This document shows positions 57,147 through 64,000 of a DNA stretch of 64,000 nt, in pieces (the stretch's first letter is position 1; each line of letters begins with the position of its first letter). The notes under the pieces were generated by a model. The model did not search any database. It saw only the letters and a list, made by a program, of their open reading frames with translations, and was not told the DNA's origin. The position numbers and the translations under genes were made by a program. Source of the DNA: Lactiplantibacillus mudanjiangensis (GTDB lineage Bacteria; Bacillota; Bacilli; Lactobacillales; Lactobacillaceae); NCBI RefSeq assembly GCF_005405385.1, contig NZ_BJDY01000002.1:620001-684000 (forward strand). Reading direction: 5' to 3'.

Positions 57147-57296
57147 TTAACAAGCATGTTGCGTTTTCTTAACGGTTACCGTCGTTTGATATTGCGGCGT
57201 GACCGCTTTAGTCACATGAGATTGTGCTCGTGCAGCATGTGCGACTAGTCGCCCACGGACATAGCGAATGACTGCCAAAGTGATTAATAATGTCAT
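57147..57296 (-). CDS. Small protein, 49 aa, coupled to the EIIA-like gene
   Basis: Starts MTLLITLAVIRYVRGRLVAH and ends KKTQHAC; a short hydrophobic N-terminus is followed by a basic, Thr-rich part. Its ATG overlaps the TGA of the EIIA-like gene (ATGA), a coupling that makes translation likely. No family recognised. A terminator follows about 13 nt after the stop. Confidence 0.5.
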   Translation of the reverse strand: MTLLITLAVIRYVRGRLVAHAARAQSHVTKAVTPQYQTTVTVKKTQHAC

Positions 57297-57715
57297 GACT
57301 GCATCACCATCCCTGTCATCACTTCACGTTGTGGCGCTTGCGCCGTCAAAGTGGTTTGTGTAACCAATACCGCTTGTTGCGCCTGCCGAACAGCCGTGAT
57401 ATCAAAGGTTCCGAGTAACGTCATTGGTGAGACTGAATCGCCAACGCGAACTTGCCAATCAAACAAGGTTGTTGTGGCATGCGCTAAGGCCTGCGTCAAC
57501 CGCACCCAATACGTATGCCCCTCTAAATCCTGCAATTTAATCGCTCGTGTATTTAACGCGACAACTTCACCATGAATCGGTGAATGCACCTCAGCATTAG
57601 TTGGCTTGATTGCCAACCGAACTTGTTCATTGGTGGCAACGGATGCTAAATCGACTGGCATCCCCATAACCGGTGCTTTAAGTTTAAATTGATGATGCCG
57701 TCGAAATAGTCCCAT
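57293..57715 (-). CDS. PTS EIIA (glucose-type) domain protein lacking both active-site His
   Basis: A 140-aa protein with the EIIA-Glc fold pattern: KAPVMGMPVDLASV at the start, AEVHSPIHGEVVALN, and RVGDSVSPMTLLGTFDI at the end. In active EIIA-Glc two His 15 residues apart (KHAIGL and IHIGID) form the phosphorylation site. Here these places are Arg57 (NTRAIKL) and Arg72 (WVRLTQAL), also exactly 15 apart. It cannot be a normal phosphocarrier; it may be a regulatory or scaffolding paralogue. ATG at 57715 is 8 nt after GGAGG. No EIIB or EIIC is adjacent. Confidence 0.8.
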   Translation of the reverse strand: MGLFRRHHQFKLKAPVMGMPVDLASVATNEQVRLAIKPTNAEVHSPIHGEVVALNTRAIKLQDLEGHTYWVRLTQALAHATTTLFDWQVRVGDSVSPMTLLGTFDITAVRQAQQAVLVTQTTLTAQAPQREVMTGMVMQS

Positions 57716-57839
57716 GATCATAGCCTCCAGTATTTTTTAAACGTTACTTTGTTAACGCTTCCTTACTACATTTATACTGTACGGTATGAGACGCGTTTCA
57801 GGTCAAGGGTTTCTGTTAACTTTTTTCAAAAAAATTTTG

Positions 57840-59057
57840 CTACGCCGATCGTTTAATTAAACAACCGGCCGCTAACACGAGTAAGCCCAACGAAACACCA
57901 TAGGCGGCTTGTTGCGATTCGACATTATAAATCAGGACGATACCAATACTACCGATCGGGACTGCCAACGTGGCTAACGACATTAATAACCCTTGCAAGC
58001 TCCCAACGATCTCAGCAGGTGCACGTTGTAATAAACCGGCATTCAGTTTCGGATTCAATTGGCCCATGCCAAAGCCAGCTAACAACATTCCCAACGTCAC
58101 CACCCAAAAATTTTGTCCCCACCAAAGCTCGATATAAATCAAACTCAACACACCAATTGTGAACCAGACCATGGTCCGATAAGTCAGGCGACGCAACCAA
58201 GCTAGTTGTAACCAGCTACCTAAAATCAGCCCACCGATAAAGCCTGTATTGACAATCACGATACCAACACTAAAACTAACCGGTAACCGTGAACCTTGTT
58301 GCAACAAAAACAAAGTCAAAATACCATCAATACTCGCACCCACTGCATTAACCAACAATAAATTCAAACTAACGGCTACGAAATTCAGACCAGCACTCGC
58401 TTCCATCACCACTTTGACTTGTCGCAGCAACGCCCGTATTGACAAAACTGGTAGCTTTTTAGCAACTAATGGTAATGTCAAAACACGCTGCTGCCAGTTC
58501 AAAACTAAACCGGCTAACAAGAAAGTGAACGCGTTAACCGCACTGGCTAGTTGGTAACTACCATTTAGTCCAATGAGCACCACTCCGCCAGCTTGACCGA
58601 CTAGTTGCATTAAGGTGGCAATCCCCTGATTGATTCCCAACGCTTCAGCTTGCCACTGAGTCGGTACTTTTGCTTGCAGCAACGGTTGCCGCAAACAAGC
58701 ACTCAATTGACCAAGCAAGTCCGAACCTAAATTAATGGCAACGACCATGAAAAAAATTCCCATCGTCCGGTGATTAATTAATGGTGTCATCACGGCATAC
58801 AACCCCGCTTGTAACCACTTCGTTCGCATCAACCACCGGCCTTTTGCCACCAATCGATCAGCTAAACGTCCTAAAGCCAAGCCAAATACGCCAGGTAAAA
58901 CCGCGGCTACCGAAACAACTGACACCAACAGTTGTGCCTGAGCAAACGTCCGGGCATACGTCAATAAAATCAGATTAAACAAACTAACACCGATCGTTTC
59001 TAACACATCTGCACCCGTTAAGGCCACAAATGCACGATTCTTTAACAAAGCTGTCAA
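57840..59057 (-). CDS. MFS transporter
   Basis: A 405-aa, 12-helix major facilitator, close in pattern to the macrolide/multidrug efflux (MefA/YfmO-like) group. The loop 2-3 motif is seen as GLALGRLADRLVAKGR. Start is TTG at 59057 with AGGAG 10 nt upstream. It is divergent from a winged-helix regulator across a large palindrome, so it is likely induced by its substrate. Confidence 0.85.
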   Translation of the reverse strand: MTALLKNRAFVALTGADVLETIGVSLFNLILLTYARTFAQAQLLVSVVSVAAVLPGVFGLALGRLADRLVAKGRWLMRTKWLQAGLYAVMTPLINHRTMGIFFMVVAINLGSDLLGQLSACLRQPLLQAKVPTQWQAEALGINQGIATLMQLVGQAGGVVLIGLNGSYQLASAVNAFTFLLAGLVLNWQQRVLTLPLVAKKLPVLSIRALLRQVKVVMEASAGLNFVAVSLNLLLVNAVGASIDGILTLFLLQQGSRLPVSFSVGIVIVNTGFIGGLILGSWLQLAWLRRLTYRTMVWFTIGVLSLIYIELWWGQNFWVVTLGMLLAGFGMGQLNPKLNAGLLQRAPAEIVGSLQGLLMSLATLAVPIGSIGIVLIYNVESQQAAYGVSLGLLVLAAGCLIKRSA

Positions 59058-59082
59058 CGGCTGATCACTCCTATATGTAAAA

Positions 59083-59120
59083 TTATTTTATCATTTAAAT
59101 TAATTTAAATGATAAAATAA
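59083..59120. promoter_or_regulatory. 38-bp perfect palindrome between MFS gene and regulator
   Basis: Left arm TTATTTTATCATTTAAAT, two bases TA, right arm ATTTAAATGATAAAATAA: 18+2+18 with no mismatch. It lies in the short divergent region; the regulator's -10 TATAAT (59123-59128) starts 3 nt after it. Very likely the operator of the regulator at 59180. Confidence 0.85.
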
Positions 59121-59179
59121 AGTATAATCAGTTGATTTTATTTTGTCAAACGGATACGCTAACTTGTGAGGTGAATGAA

Positions 59180-59731
59180 ATGACAACATCAACGCGGTCT
59201 CAACTCGCGAAACTATTAGCCGACGATAAAGTCATGGCCATTATTACGGCCACCAAAGACCCCAACGGCTTAACACCAAAACAAATTTCAACCGCAACTA
59301 AAATTCCGCTTAATCAGTTGTACTACACGATTAATAAAATGGTCGCTGCTGATTTATTAACTGTTGTACAGCAACTCAAGGTCAAGAATCTAACAGAATA
59401 CTACTACTCCAGTTATCAGTTAACCCAAGCCGAAATGTCAACACCAGCGTTATCACGGGCCTGGGTGCAAGCTCATCCCAGTGACGTTACTCAACTACTC
59501 CTCTATCAGCAACAGCAATTTTTAACCCATTTAGAACAAAAGCTAGAGACAGCAGCGGATACTGAACTCGATACGCTACTAGCAACCTTTAGTAAACTCG
59601 AGTTATCCCCGGCCGGCACCCAAAAATTACGTGCGGATCTATTGAATCTGATTGAAAATGCTGAAAAAAATGACCCTGATCCGGCTGCCACCGACAAACA
59701 AGTGAATCATCTCCTAATTGAAAAGTGGTAA
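59180..59731 (+). CDS. Winged-helix transcriptional regulator (ArsR-like)
   Basis: A 183-aa protein starting MTTSTRSQLAKLLADDKVMA. A winged helix lies at residues 5-75 (NGLTPKQISTATKIPLNQLY, then YTINKMVAADLL), followed by a helical effector/dimer part. GAGGTG precedes the ATG; the frame runs further up but lacks a start with a ribosome site. Divergent to the MFS gene and next to a 38-bp palindrome, it is the likely local repressor. Confidence 0.82.
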   Translation: MTTSTRSQLAKLLADDKVMAIITATKDPNGLTPKQISTATKIPLNQLYYTINKMVAADLLTVVQQLKVKNLTEYYYSSYQLTQAEMSTPALSRAWVQAHPSDVTQLLLYQQQQFLTHLEQKLETAADTELDTLLATFSKLELSPAGTQKLRADLLNLIENAEKNDPDPAATDKQVNHLLIEKW

Positions 59732-59831
59732 TTTTTAATAGTTAAAAATGAAAGTTTCCCTCCTTGGCGTAGTTATTTAATGATGAACATCATTTATTCA
59801 TCACAATAATTATTTTTGGGGAGGTATGATC

Positions 59832-60170
59832 ATGATTGATAAAGAAACCCCCATTCCGGCCGAAGTTAAAGGTTGGAACTGGGGCGCGTTTACATTTTCT
59901 TATCTTTGGGGAATCGGCAACAAAACTTATTTGCCACTCTTGGCTTTAATTCCTGGTTTCAATCTCATTTGGGTTTTTGTTTGTGGGATTAAAGGCAATA
60001 CTTGGGCCTGGCAAAAAGGTCAGTATCAAGCAGTAGACATCGATAAGTTTAAAGCAACTCAAGCAACCTGGAATCGCGCAGGTATCGTGGCATTTATTGT
60101 AAACAGCGTGCTAATTTTGGTCTCTTATCTCATGTTCTTCAGTATTTTAATGCAGTTGTTCAGTAACTAA
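59832..60170 (+). CDS. Small membrane protein, DUF2628-like
   Basis: A 112-aa protein. The N-terminal GWNWGAFTFSYLWGIGNK motif, a membrane helix (about 36-54), the GIKGNTWAW segment and a second helix (about 86-110) match the DUF2628-like family of small bacterial membrane proteins of unknown role. ATG at 59832 is 7 nt after GGGGAGG; an ATG two codons earlier sits on that site. Its stop codon is within the left end of the short repeat element that follows. Confidence 0.75.
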   Translation: MIDKETPIPAEVKGWNWGAFTFSYLWGIGNKTYLPLLALIPGFNLIWVFVCGIKGNTWAWQKGQYQAVDIDKFKATQATWNRAGIVAFIVNSVLILVSYLMFFSILMQLFSN

Positions 60171-60239
60171 AGGTTGAAACCGTAACGAGTCAGGTGGCAA
60201 AAATGCTAATTTTGGCTAAAAAACAGCTTTCAATCTTAG
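60167..60239 (+). repeat. Short relative (73 nt) of the structured RNA element
   Basis: Left end CTAAAGGTTGAAA is identical to the large element at 56555, and the right end CTTTCAATCTTAG differs by one change and one deletion, so it still pairs (G-U in place of G-C, one bulge). Inside, AGGTGGCAA and GCTAAAAA..AGC also match the 3' part of the large element. It again begins exactly at the stop codon of the upstream gene. Confidence 0.7.
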
Positions 60240-60250
60240 CCCAATAACTA

Positions 60251-60295
60251 AAAAAATAGTGCAGCAGTCAATTTCTGACTACTGCACTATTTTTT
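60251..60295. terminator. Bidirectional terminator after apt
   Basis: Outer stem AAAAAATAGTGCAG/CTGCACTATTTTTT with an inner AGTCA/TGACT stem. It serves apt on the minus strand and the small membrane protein gene on the plus strand. Confidence 0.9.
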
Positions 60296-60298
60296 AAC

Positions 60299-60817
60299 CT
60301 AAAAGTCCATTAGGCTTAAGATATCGTAACCTTTAATTTTATCACGGCCGTGTAAGTCTTGTAATTCAACTAAGAACGCGGTCCCAACCACATTACCACC
60401 TAATTCTTCAACTAAGCGAATGGTTGCGGAAATCGTTCCACCCGTGGCTAACAAGTCGTCAGTCACCAAGACATTTTGACCAGGTTTAATCGCATCTTTA
60501 TGCAAGTAAAGGGCTGATTGGCCGTATTCCAAGTCATAAGTTGCTTTAACCGTTTCCCGTGGTAACTTACCCTTTTTACGAGCAGGGGCAAAACCAACGC
60601 CTAGTTCATAAGCGACGGGACAACCCACGATAAAACCACGTGCTTCAGGGCCGACAATCATGTCGACATGTTTGTCACGTGCAAATTTAACGATTTGATC
60701 AGTTGCTTCACGATAAGCTTCGCCATCAGCCATCAATGGTGAAATATCCCGAAAGATAATGCCGGGTTCCGGATAATCTGGAATACTGGCAACGTATTTT
60801 GTTAAATCTAATGCCAT
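60299..60817 (-). CDS. apt: Adenine phosphoribosyltransferase
   Basis: Salvages adenine to AMP using PRPP. The 172-aa protein has the PRPP motif [13 protein letters not shown] (about 120-132) and the [11 protein letters not shown] start of the family. AAAGGAG lies upstream of the ATG. It lies 18 nt after recJ; the recJ-apt pair is conserved in Firmicutes. Confidence 0.97.
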   Translation of the reverse strand: MALDLTKYVASIPDYPEPGIIFRDISPLMADGEAYREATDQIVKFARDKHVDMIVGPEARGFIVGCPVAYELGVGFAPARKKGKLPRETVKATYDLEYGQSALYLHKDAIKPGQNVLVTDDLLATGGTISATIRLVEELGGNVVGTAFLVELQDLHGRDKIKGYDILSLMDF

Positions 60818-60835
60818 TACTTATAAACAGCTCCT

Positions 60836-63163
60836 TTAATTCTTCACTGCAGCTTGGTTTTTCACCCAGGTTTGAAGCGCTGCAGATTTACTATACAAAA
60901 GAGTTTCTTCAGCAGCAATTTGTTGCTCGCGTAGCTGATAACTAGGGGCGTGATGTAAATCCGCTTTTTGTGGATTCGAAACTCCATTCATGACACCATC
61001 ATTTATTTTAACAAATCCCACCTCAAAAAACACCTGTATCATGAAAATAAGCAGATTTCGTTGAAGATGTAAGTGTCCAGCCACCAGTGACAGTTGGTGA
61101 TGGATATCGACATCATGATGTGCCAACGTGAATTTATATAGTTTACCAAATTGTTCGCGATTTGGCATTCCCGCCAAATAAAGCGATTCACGCCGATACA
61201 AGTACAAGGTCACTTGATTGAGTGGTAATTGTTGTAAAACGTCGGTTAAATCAGCTAATGTATCTGGACAGTCCACAATAAACACTGATTGATCAGTCAC
61301 TGCTGCTAGTGCCGCTTGGTCACTCGCCAAAACCGCTTGACTATGATCATTCAAGTAATCCGTTAATCGTTTCATCAAATTCTGATGGAAGAACACATAA
61401 ACCCCTGGCTGATTAAACTGATGCGCCGTTAAATGTTGTGTCCGGGCATCGATCACCTGACTGCCAGTTACGGCTAAATCTTTCACCATAACTTGTGGCT
61501 TAGTCTGACCATTCCAAGTATTGGCACTCAGTTCACCCACAACTTTGACATTTGTTGGACTGGCCTCAATTGCCCCAGCTGCAGTCCCCATTGAAAAAGC
61601 AATCGCATCGACATTTTGCGTGCCATCACTTAATTGAAGTTTCAAATGCTGTTTGTCCGCCCCAATCGCCCGCACTTGGGTGATTTCAGTCGGATCAATT
61701 TCAAACATCGGTGCTGGATTATCGGTTCCAAATGGCGCTAACGGTTGCAAGGCCGCCAACGTTTCCAAAGTGGCCTCACTTAACGGCAAGACACCATCTA
61801 CTTGTAAAGTTGCTTGCGCATGCGCAGCTAAATCATTAGCTGTCGCCGCTGTTTCTAACGCCTCTTTTAGCGTTGACAATTGATCAGCCATGACGGTCAA
61901 GCCGACAGCCATGTGATGCCCCCCAAACGCAACTAAATCATCGCGAATCGGATCAATGGCCGCAAACAGGTTATAGGCGTCAATACTACGCCCACTCCCT
62001 TTTAGTCGCCCGTCAGCATCTTCATTCAAGACTAAGGTTGGTTTACCCGTCGCTTCCACTAACCGACTCGCCACAATCCCTAAGACGCCTTCGTGCCAAT
62101 CTTTCCCAGTAATCACTAACGTCTGCCGGGCCTGATTTTCCGGCAACTGAGCTTGCGCTAAAGCACTATCCGCAATATCACGTACTAAGCCTTGACGTTT
62201 GTCATTGAGTTGGTTAATGGTCGTCGCTAAACTCGTCGCGCGCTCGTCATCTAAAGTGGTCAGTAATTCGACCCCACTTTGTGCCGACTGCAACCGTCCC
62301 AACGCATTCAAGCGCGGTGCGATCCCAAAACCGATGCTCGTGGCATCTAACTGATCATTGTCCAAACCAGCTGCTTTAATCAAAGCTGATAGACCTGGCC
62401 GCGTTGTTTGTTGTAAAACTTTTAGCCCCAGCGTAACCAAGGTCCGATTTTCACCAGTTAACGACACTAAATCGGCAACAGTCCCAATTGCCGCTAAATC
62501 GAGCAATTCCTCAGGAACTTCTTCCAATAGGGCCGTTGCGACTTTAAAGGCCACGCCGGCACCTGATAATTCGCCAAACGGATAGTGCCCCTCTGGATGA
62601 CGTGGATGCACAATTGCATACGCATCGGGTAATTCTGCTGGCAATTCATGATGGTCAGTTACGACCACGTCAATGCCTCTTTCTTGAACCGCATTAATGA
62701 CGTCATTACCTGCTACCCCATTATCAACGGTCACGAACAGTTTAGTCCCCGCTTCAATTAAGTGGTCAAAAGCGGCTTGATTGGGGCCATAGCCATCCTT
62801 AAATCGATCAGGAATATAATAATTCACTTGTGCGCCCACTTGATCAAGCGTTTCAACCATAATTGACGTACTCGTTAACCCATCGGCATCATAATCGCCA
62901 TAAACGGTGATCTGATCACCAGCTACAATCGCATCCTGAATTCGATCAATAGCCTTTTGCATATCATGCATTTGCAATGGATCATTTAATGGTTGTTGAT
63001 CCGCTTGTAAAAATATCTTCGCCGTTGCCGGCGTAGTGATGCCACGCGTGATTAATAGTCGTGCGACTAATGGTGTGACCGAGACGGCTTCAGCTAAAGC
63101 CGTCACCGCTGTCTCGTCAACCGTTGGTGTTGGTTGCACCCAGTGCTTTTTTGCTGCTAACAT
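60836..63163 (-). CDS. recJ: Single-stranded-DNA-specific exonuclease RecJ
   Basis: A 5'-3' ssDNA exonuclease of recombination and mismatch repair. The 775-aa DHH-family protein has motif I DYDADG at 90-95, VVTDHHE (DHH) near 170, the DHHA1 part with GSGRSIDAYNLFAAI and the Firmicutes-type extra C-terminal domain (from about 570), which explains its length beyond the Gram-negative enzyme. AAGGA lies before the ATG. Confidence 0.97.
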   Translation of the reverse strand: MLAAKKHWVQPTPTVDETAVTALAEAVSVTPLVARLLITRGITTPATAKIFLQADQQPLNDPLQMHDMQKAIDRIQDAIVAGDQITVYGDYDADGLTSTSIMVETLDQVGAQVNYYIPDRFKDGYGPNQAAFDHLIEAGTKLFVTVDNGVAGNDVINAVQERGIDVVVTDHHELPAELPDAYAIVHPRHPEGHYPFGELSGAGVAFKVATALLEEVPEELLDLAAIGTVADLVSLTGENRTLVTLGLKVLQQTTRPGLSALIKAAGLDNDQLDATSIGFGIAPRLNALGRLQSAQSGVELLTTLDDERATSLATTINQLNDKRQGLVRDIADSALAQAQLPENQARQTLVITGKDWHEGVLGIVASRLVEATGKPTLVLNEDADGRLKGSGRSIDAYNLFAAIDPIRDDLVAFGGHHMAVGLTVMADQLSTLKEALETAATANDLAAHAQATLQVDGVLPLSEATLETLAALQPLAPFGTDNPAPMFEIDPTEITQVRAIGADKQHLKLQLSDGTQNVDAIAFSMGTAAGAIEASPTNVKVVGELSANTWNGQTKPQVMVKDLAVTGSQVIDARTQHLTAHQFNQPGVYVFFHQNLMKRLTDYLNDHSQAVLASDQAALAAVTDQSVFIVDCPDTLADLTDVLQQLPLNQVTLYLYRRESLYLAGMPNREQFGKLYKFTLAHHDVDIHHQLSLVAGHLHLQRNLLIFMIQVFFEVGFVKINDGVMNGVSNPQKADLHHAPSYQLREQQIAAEETLLYSKSAALQTWVKNQAAVKN

Positions 63164-63193
63164 GGCATCCTTCCTTTCATCATCAATCGATCT

Positions 63194-63541
63194 TTATTGC
63201 GCTGATGTCGGTTCTGTCGGCGTTTTTGACCGATTTTGTTTACCTTTATTGTTTAAACGTAACGTTAAACTTTTATTTTCAGTCGTTAGCTTGTCAATTT
63301 CTGCTTGAGCCGCAGCTAAGGCTTCGGCATGTGCACTGCGCTCTTTAGCCGCAGCGACTGTCGCCATTAATACCGCAATCACCACGCCTAAAATTAGCGT
63401 GATCACAATCACTAAGATCAGTGGCCAATGGACTGCAGCTACCCCAAAGTTCACCCGAACTGGCTCAACATTTAAAATCGCAAACACCACAATAATCAAC
63501 ACAATCACTAACGCACTTACTAATCGCCATTGATTCTTCAT
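63194..63541 (-). CDS. LapA domain (DUF1049) membrane protein
   Basis: A 115-aa protein with two membrane helices (about 8-26 and 40-65) and a C-terminal coiled coil rich in Ala, Glu and Lys. NVEPVRVNFGVAAVHWPLIL between the helices is the LapA signature. The family is linked to LPS assembly in Gram-negatives; its role in Firmicutes is unknown. ATG at 63541 has AAGGGG 8 nt upstream. Confidence 0.85.
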   Translation of the reverse strand: MKNQWRLVSALVIVLIIVVFAILNVEPVRVNFGVAAVHWPLILVIVITLILGVVIAVLMATVAAAKERSAHAEALAAAQAEIDKLTTENKSLTLRLNNKGKQNRSKTPTEPTSAQ

Positions 63542-63558
63542 GACCACAACCCCTTATT

Positions 63559-64000
63559 TTATTTAAAATTAAAGACCGATCCCGCTAACCAATCGCCCAG
63601 TTTAGGTGCTAATTGATAACCGAGATTAGCCGCGTTCATCACCCACGGTATATTCAGTTCACGCCGATGATGTCCTAATTTACCCACAATTTGTTCAGCC
63701 AGTTTAACTGGATTTAAGGCTAACCAACTGACCGCATCTAAATAGTGCCCCGTTGGATCAGCGGTTTTAAAAAAGTCCGTCGTGATTGGTCCGGGATTAA
63801 CCGTCAATACATTAATATTGGCCGCCCGCAATTCCAGCCGTAACGCATTATCATAAGCAATCAATGCGGCCTTCGTCGCGGCATAAACAGCCGATTTAGG
63901 CGTGGCCATTTTACCAGCCATGGAGGCAATATTGACGATTTCGCCATGTCCCGCCGTTAACATCTTTTTGGCGGCTAATTGACTGACATACATCACGCCC
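63559..64000 (-). CDS. Short-chain dehydrogenase/reductase, 3' part (runs off right edge)
   Basis: The C-terminal 147 codons of a classical SDR. NIASMAGKMATPKSAVYAATK holds the active site (the Ser in IASMAG, Tyr and Lys in YAATK), followed by NPGPITTDFF. The cofactor motif is outside the window. Substrate unknown; the long tail after the catalytic domain resembles the DltE/YqjQ-type SDR group of lactobacilli, a loose guess. Confidence 0.88.
   Translation of the reverse strand, partial: GVMYVSQLAAKKMLTAGHGEIVNIASMAGKMATPKSAVYAATKAALIAYDNALRLELRAANINVLTVNPGPITTDFFKTADPTGHYLDAVSWLALNPVKLAEQIVGKLGHHRRELNIPWVMNAANLGYQLAPKLGDWLAGSVFNFK

Overview
The window is a chromosomal segment of a low-to-mid GC lactic acid bacterium of the Lactiplantibacillus plantarum group. 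The evidence is the dltX/dltE/dltA gene set, a D-lactate dehydrogenase of Lactobacillaceae type, a bacterial HMG-CoA synthase (mevalonate pathway), CIRCE-controlled hrcA-grpE-dnaK-dnaJ and an Asn/Ser-rich IF2. No prophage, insertion sequence, CRISPR array or integrase is visible. Nearly everything is on the minus strand; the few plus-strand genes are divergent or convergent singletons.

Layout. 0-3.3 kb: teichoic acid D-alanylation (dltE, dltX, dltA, start of dltB; the operon leaves the window on the left). 3.3-8.7 kb: heat-shock operon hrcA-grpE-dnaK-dnaJ behind a strong promoter flanked by two CIRCE elements. 8.8-11.5 kb: truB-ribF-aldB. 11.6-16.9 kb: rimP-nusA-ylxR-ylxQ-infB-rbfA, with a terminator-like hairpin between promoter and first gene. 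17-26.1 kb: polC, then proS-rseP-cdsA-uppS read in the order uppS-cdsA-rseP-proS. 26.2-29.7 kb: rpsB-tsf and pyrH-frr. 29.7-37.9 kb: mixed housekeeping and stand-alone genes (HAD phosphatase, DJ-1 protein, ldhD, trmN6 and GIY-YIG, plsC, yneF, ynzC/lexA with SOS box, AlkD-like protein, GH25 lysozyme, a membrane-anchored unknown). 38-41.4 kb: mvaS, an unknown, an epimerase and its MerR regulator with a textbook 19-bp-spacer MerR promoter.

41.4-44.1 kb is a small accessory patch beside tRNA-Ser(CGA): short unknown ORFs, one gene cut by an in-frame stop, one fragment with a lipobox-like motif but no signal peptide, and what looks like a decayed copy of a neighbouring small gene. 44.4-45.7 kb holds two secreted proteins, one with a CAP domain.

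45.9-55.9 kb is one long fatty-acid operon, fabZ-fabH-acpP-fabD-fabG-fabF-accB-fabZ2-accC-accD-accA-fabI-ppt, tightly coupled by stop/start overlaps. It supplies a complete type II FAS plus acetyl-CoA carboxylase and the phosphopantetheinyl transferase that would activate AcpP. The second FabZ lacks the catalytic His.

56-64 kb: a HIT protein followed by a gene-free stretch of about 520 nt that folds on paper into a multi-helix RNA closed by a 14-bp perfect terminal inverted repeat. A 73-nt relative with the same ends sits 3 kb away; both begin exactly at the stop codon of a plus-strand gene. This is the best candidate for something undescribed. Around it lie a PTS EIIA-like protein with both active-site His replaced by Arg, a 49-aa ORF coupled to it, an MFS transporter divergent from its likely regulator across a 38-bp perfect palindrome, then apt, recJ, a LapA-like membrane protein and the 3' part of an SDR gene.

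All calls come from reading the sequence; no database search was run. Terminators, operators and helices were found by eye.
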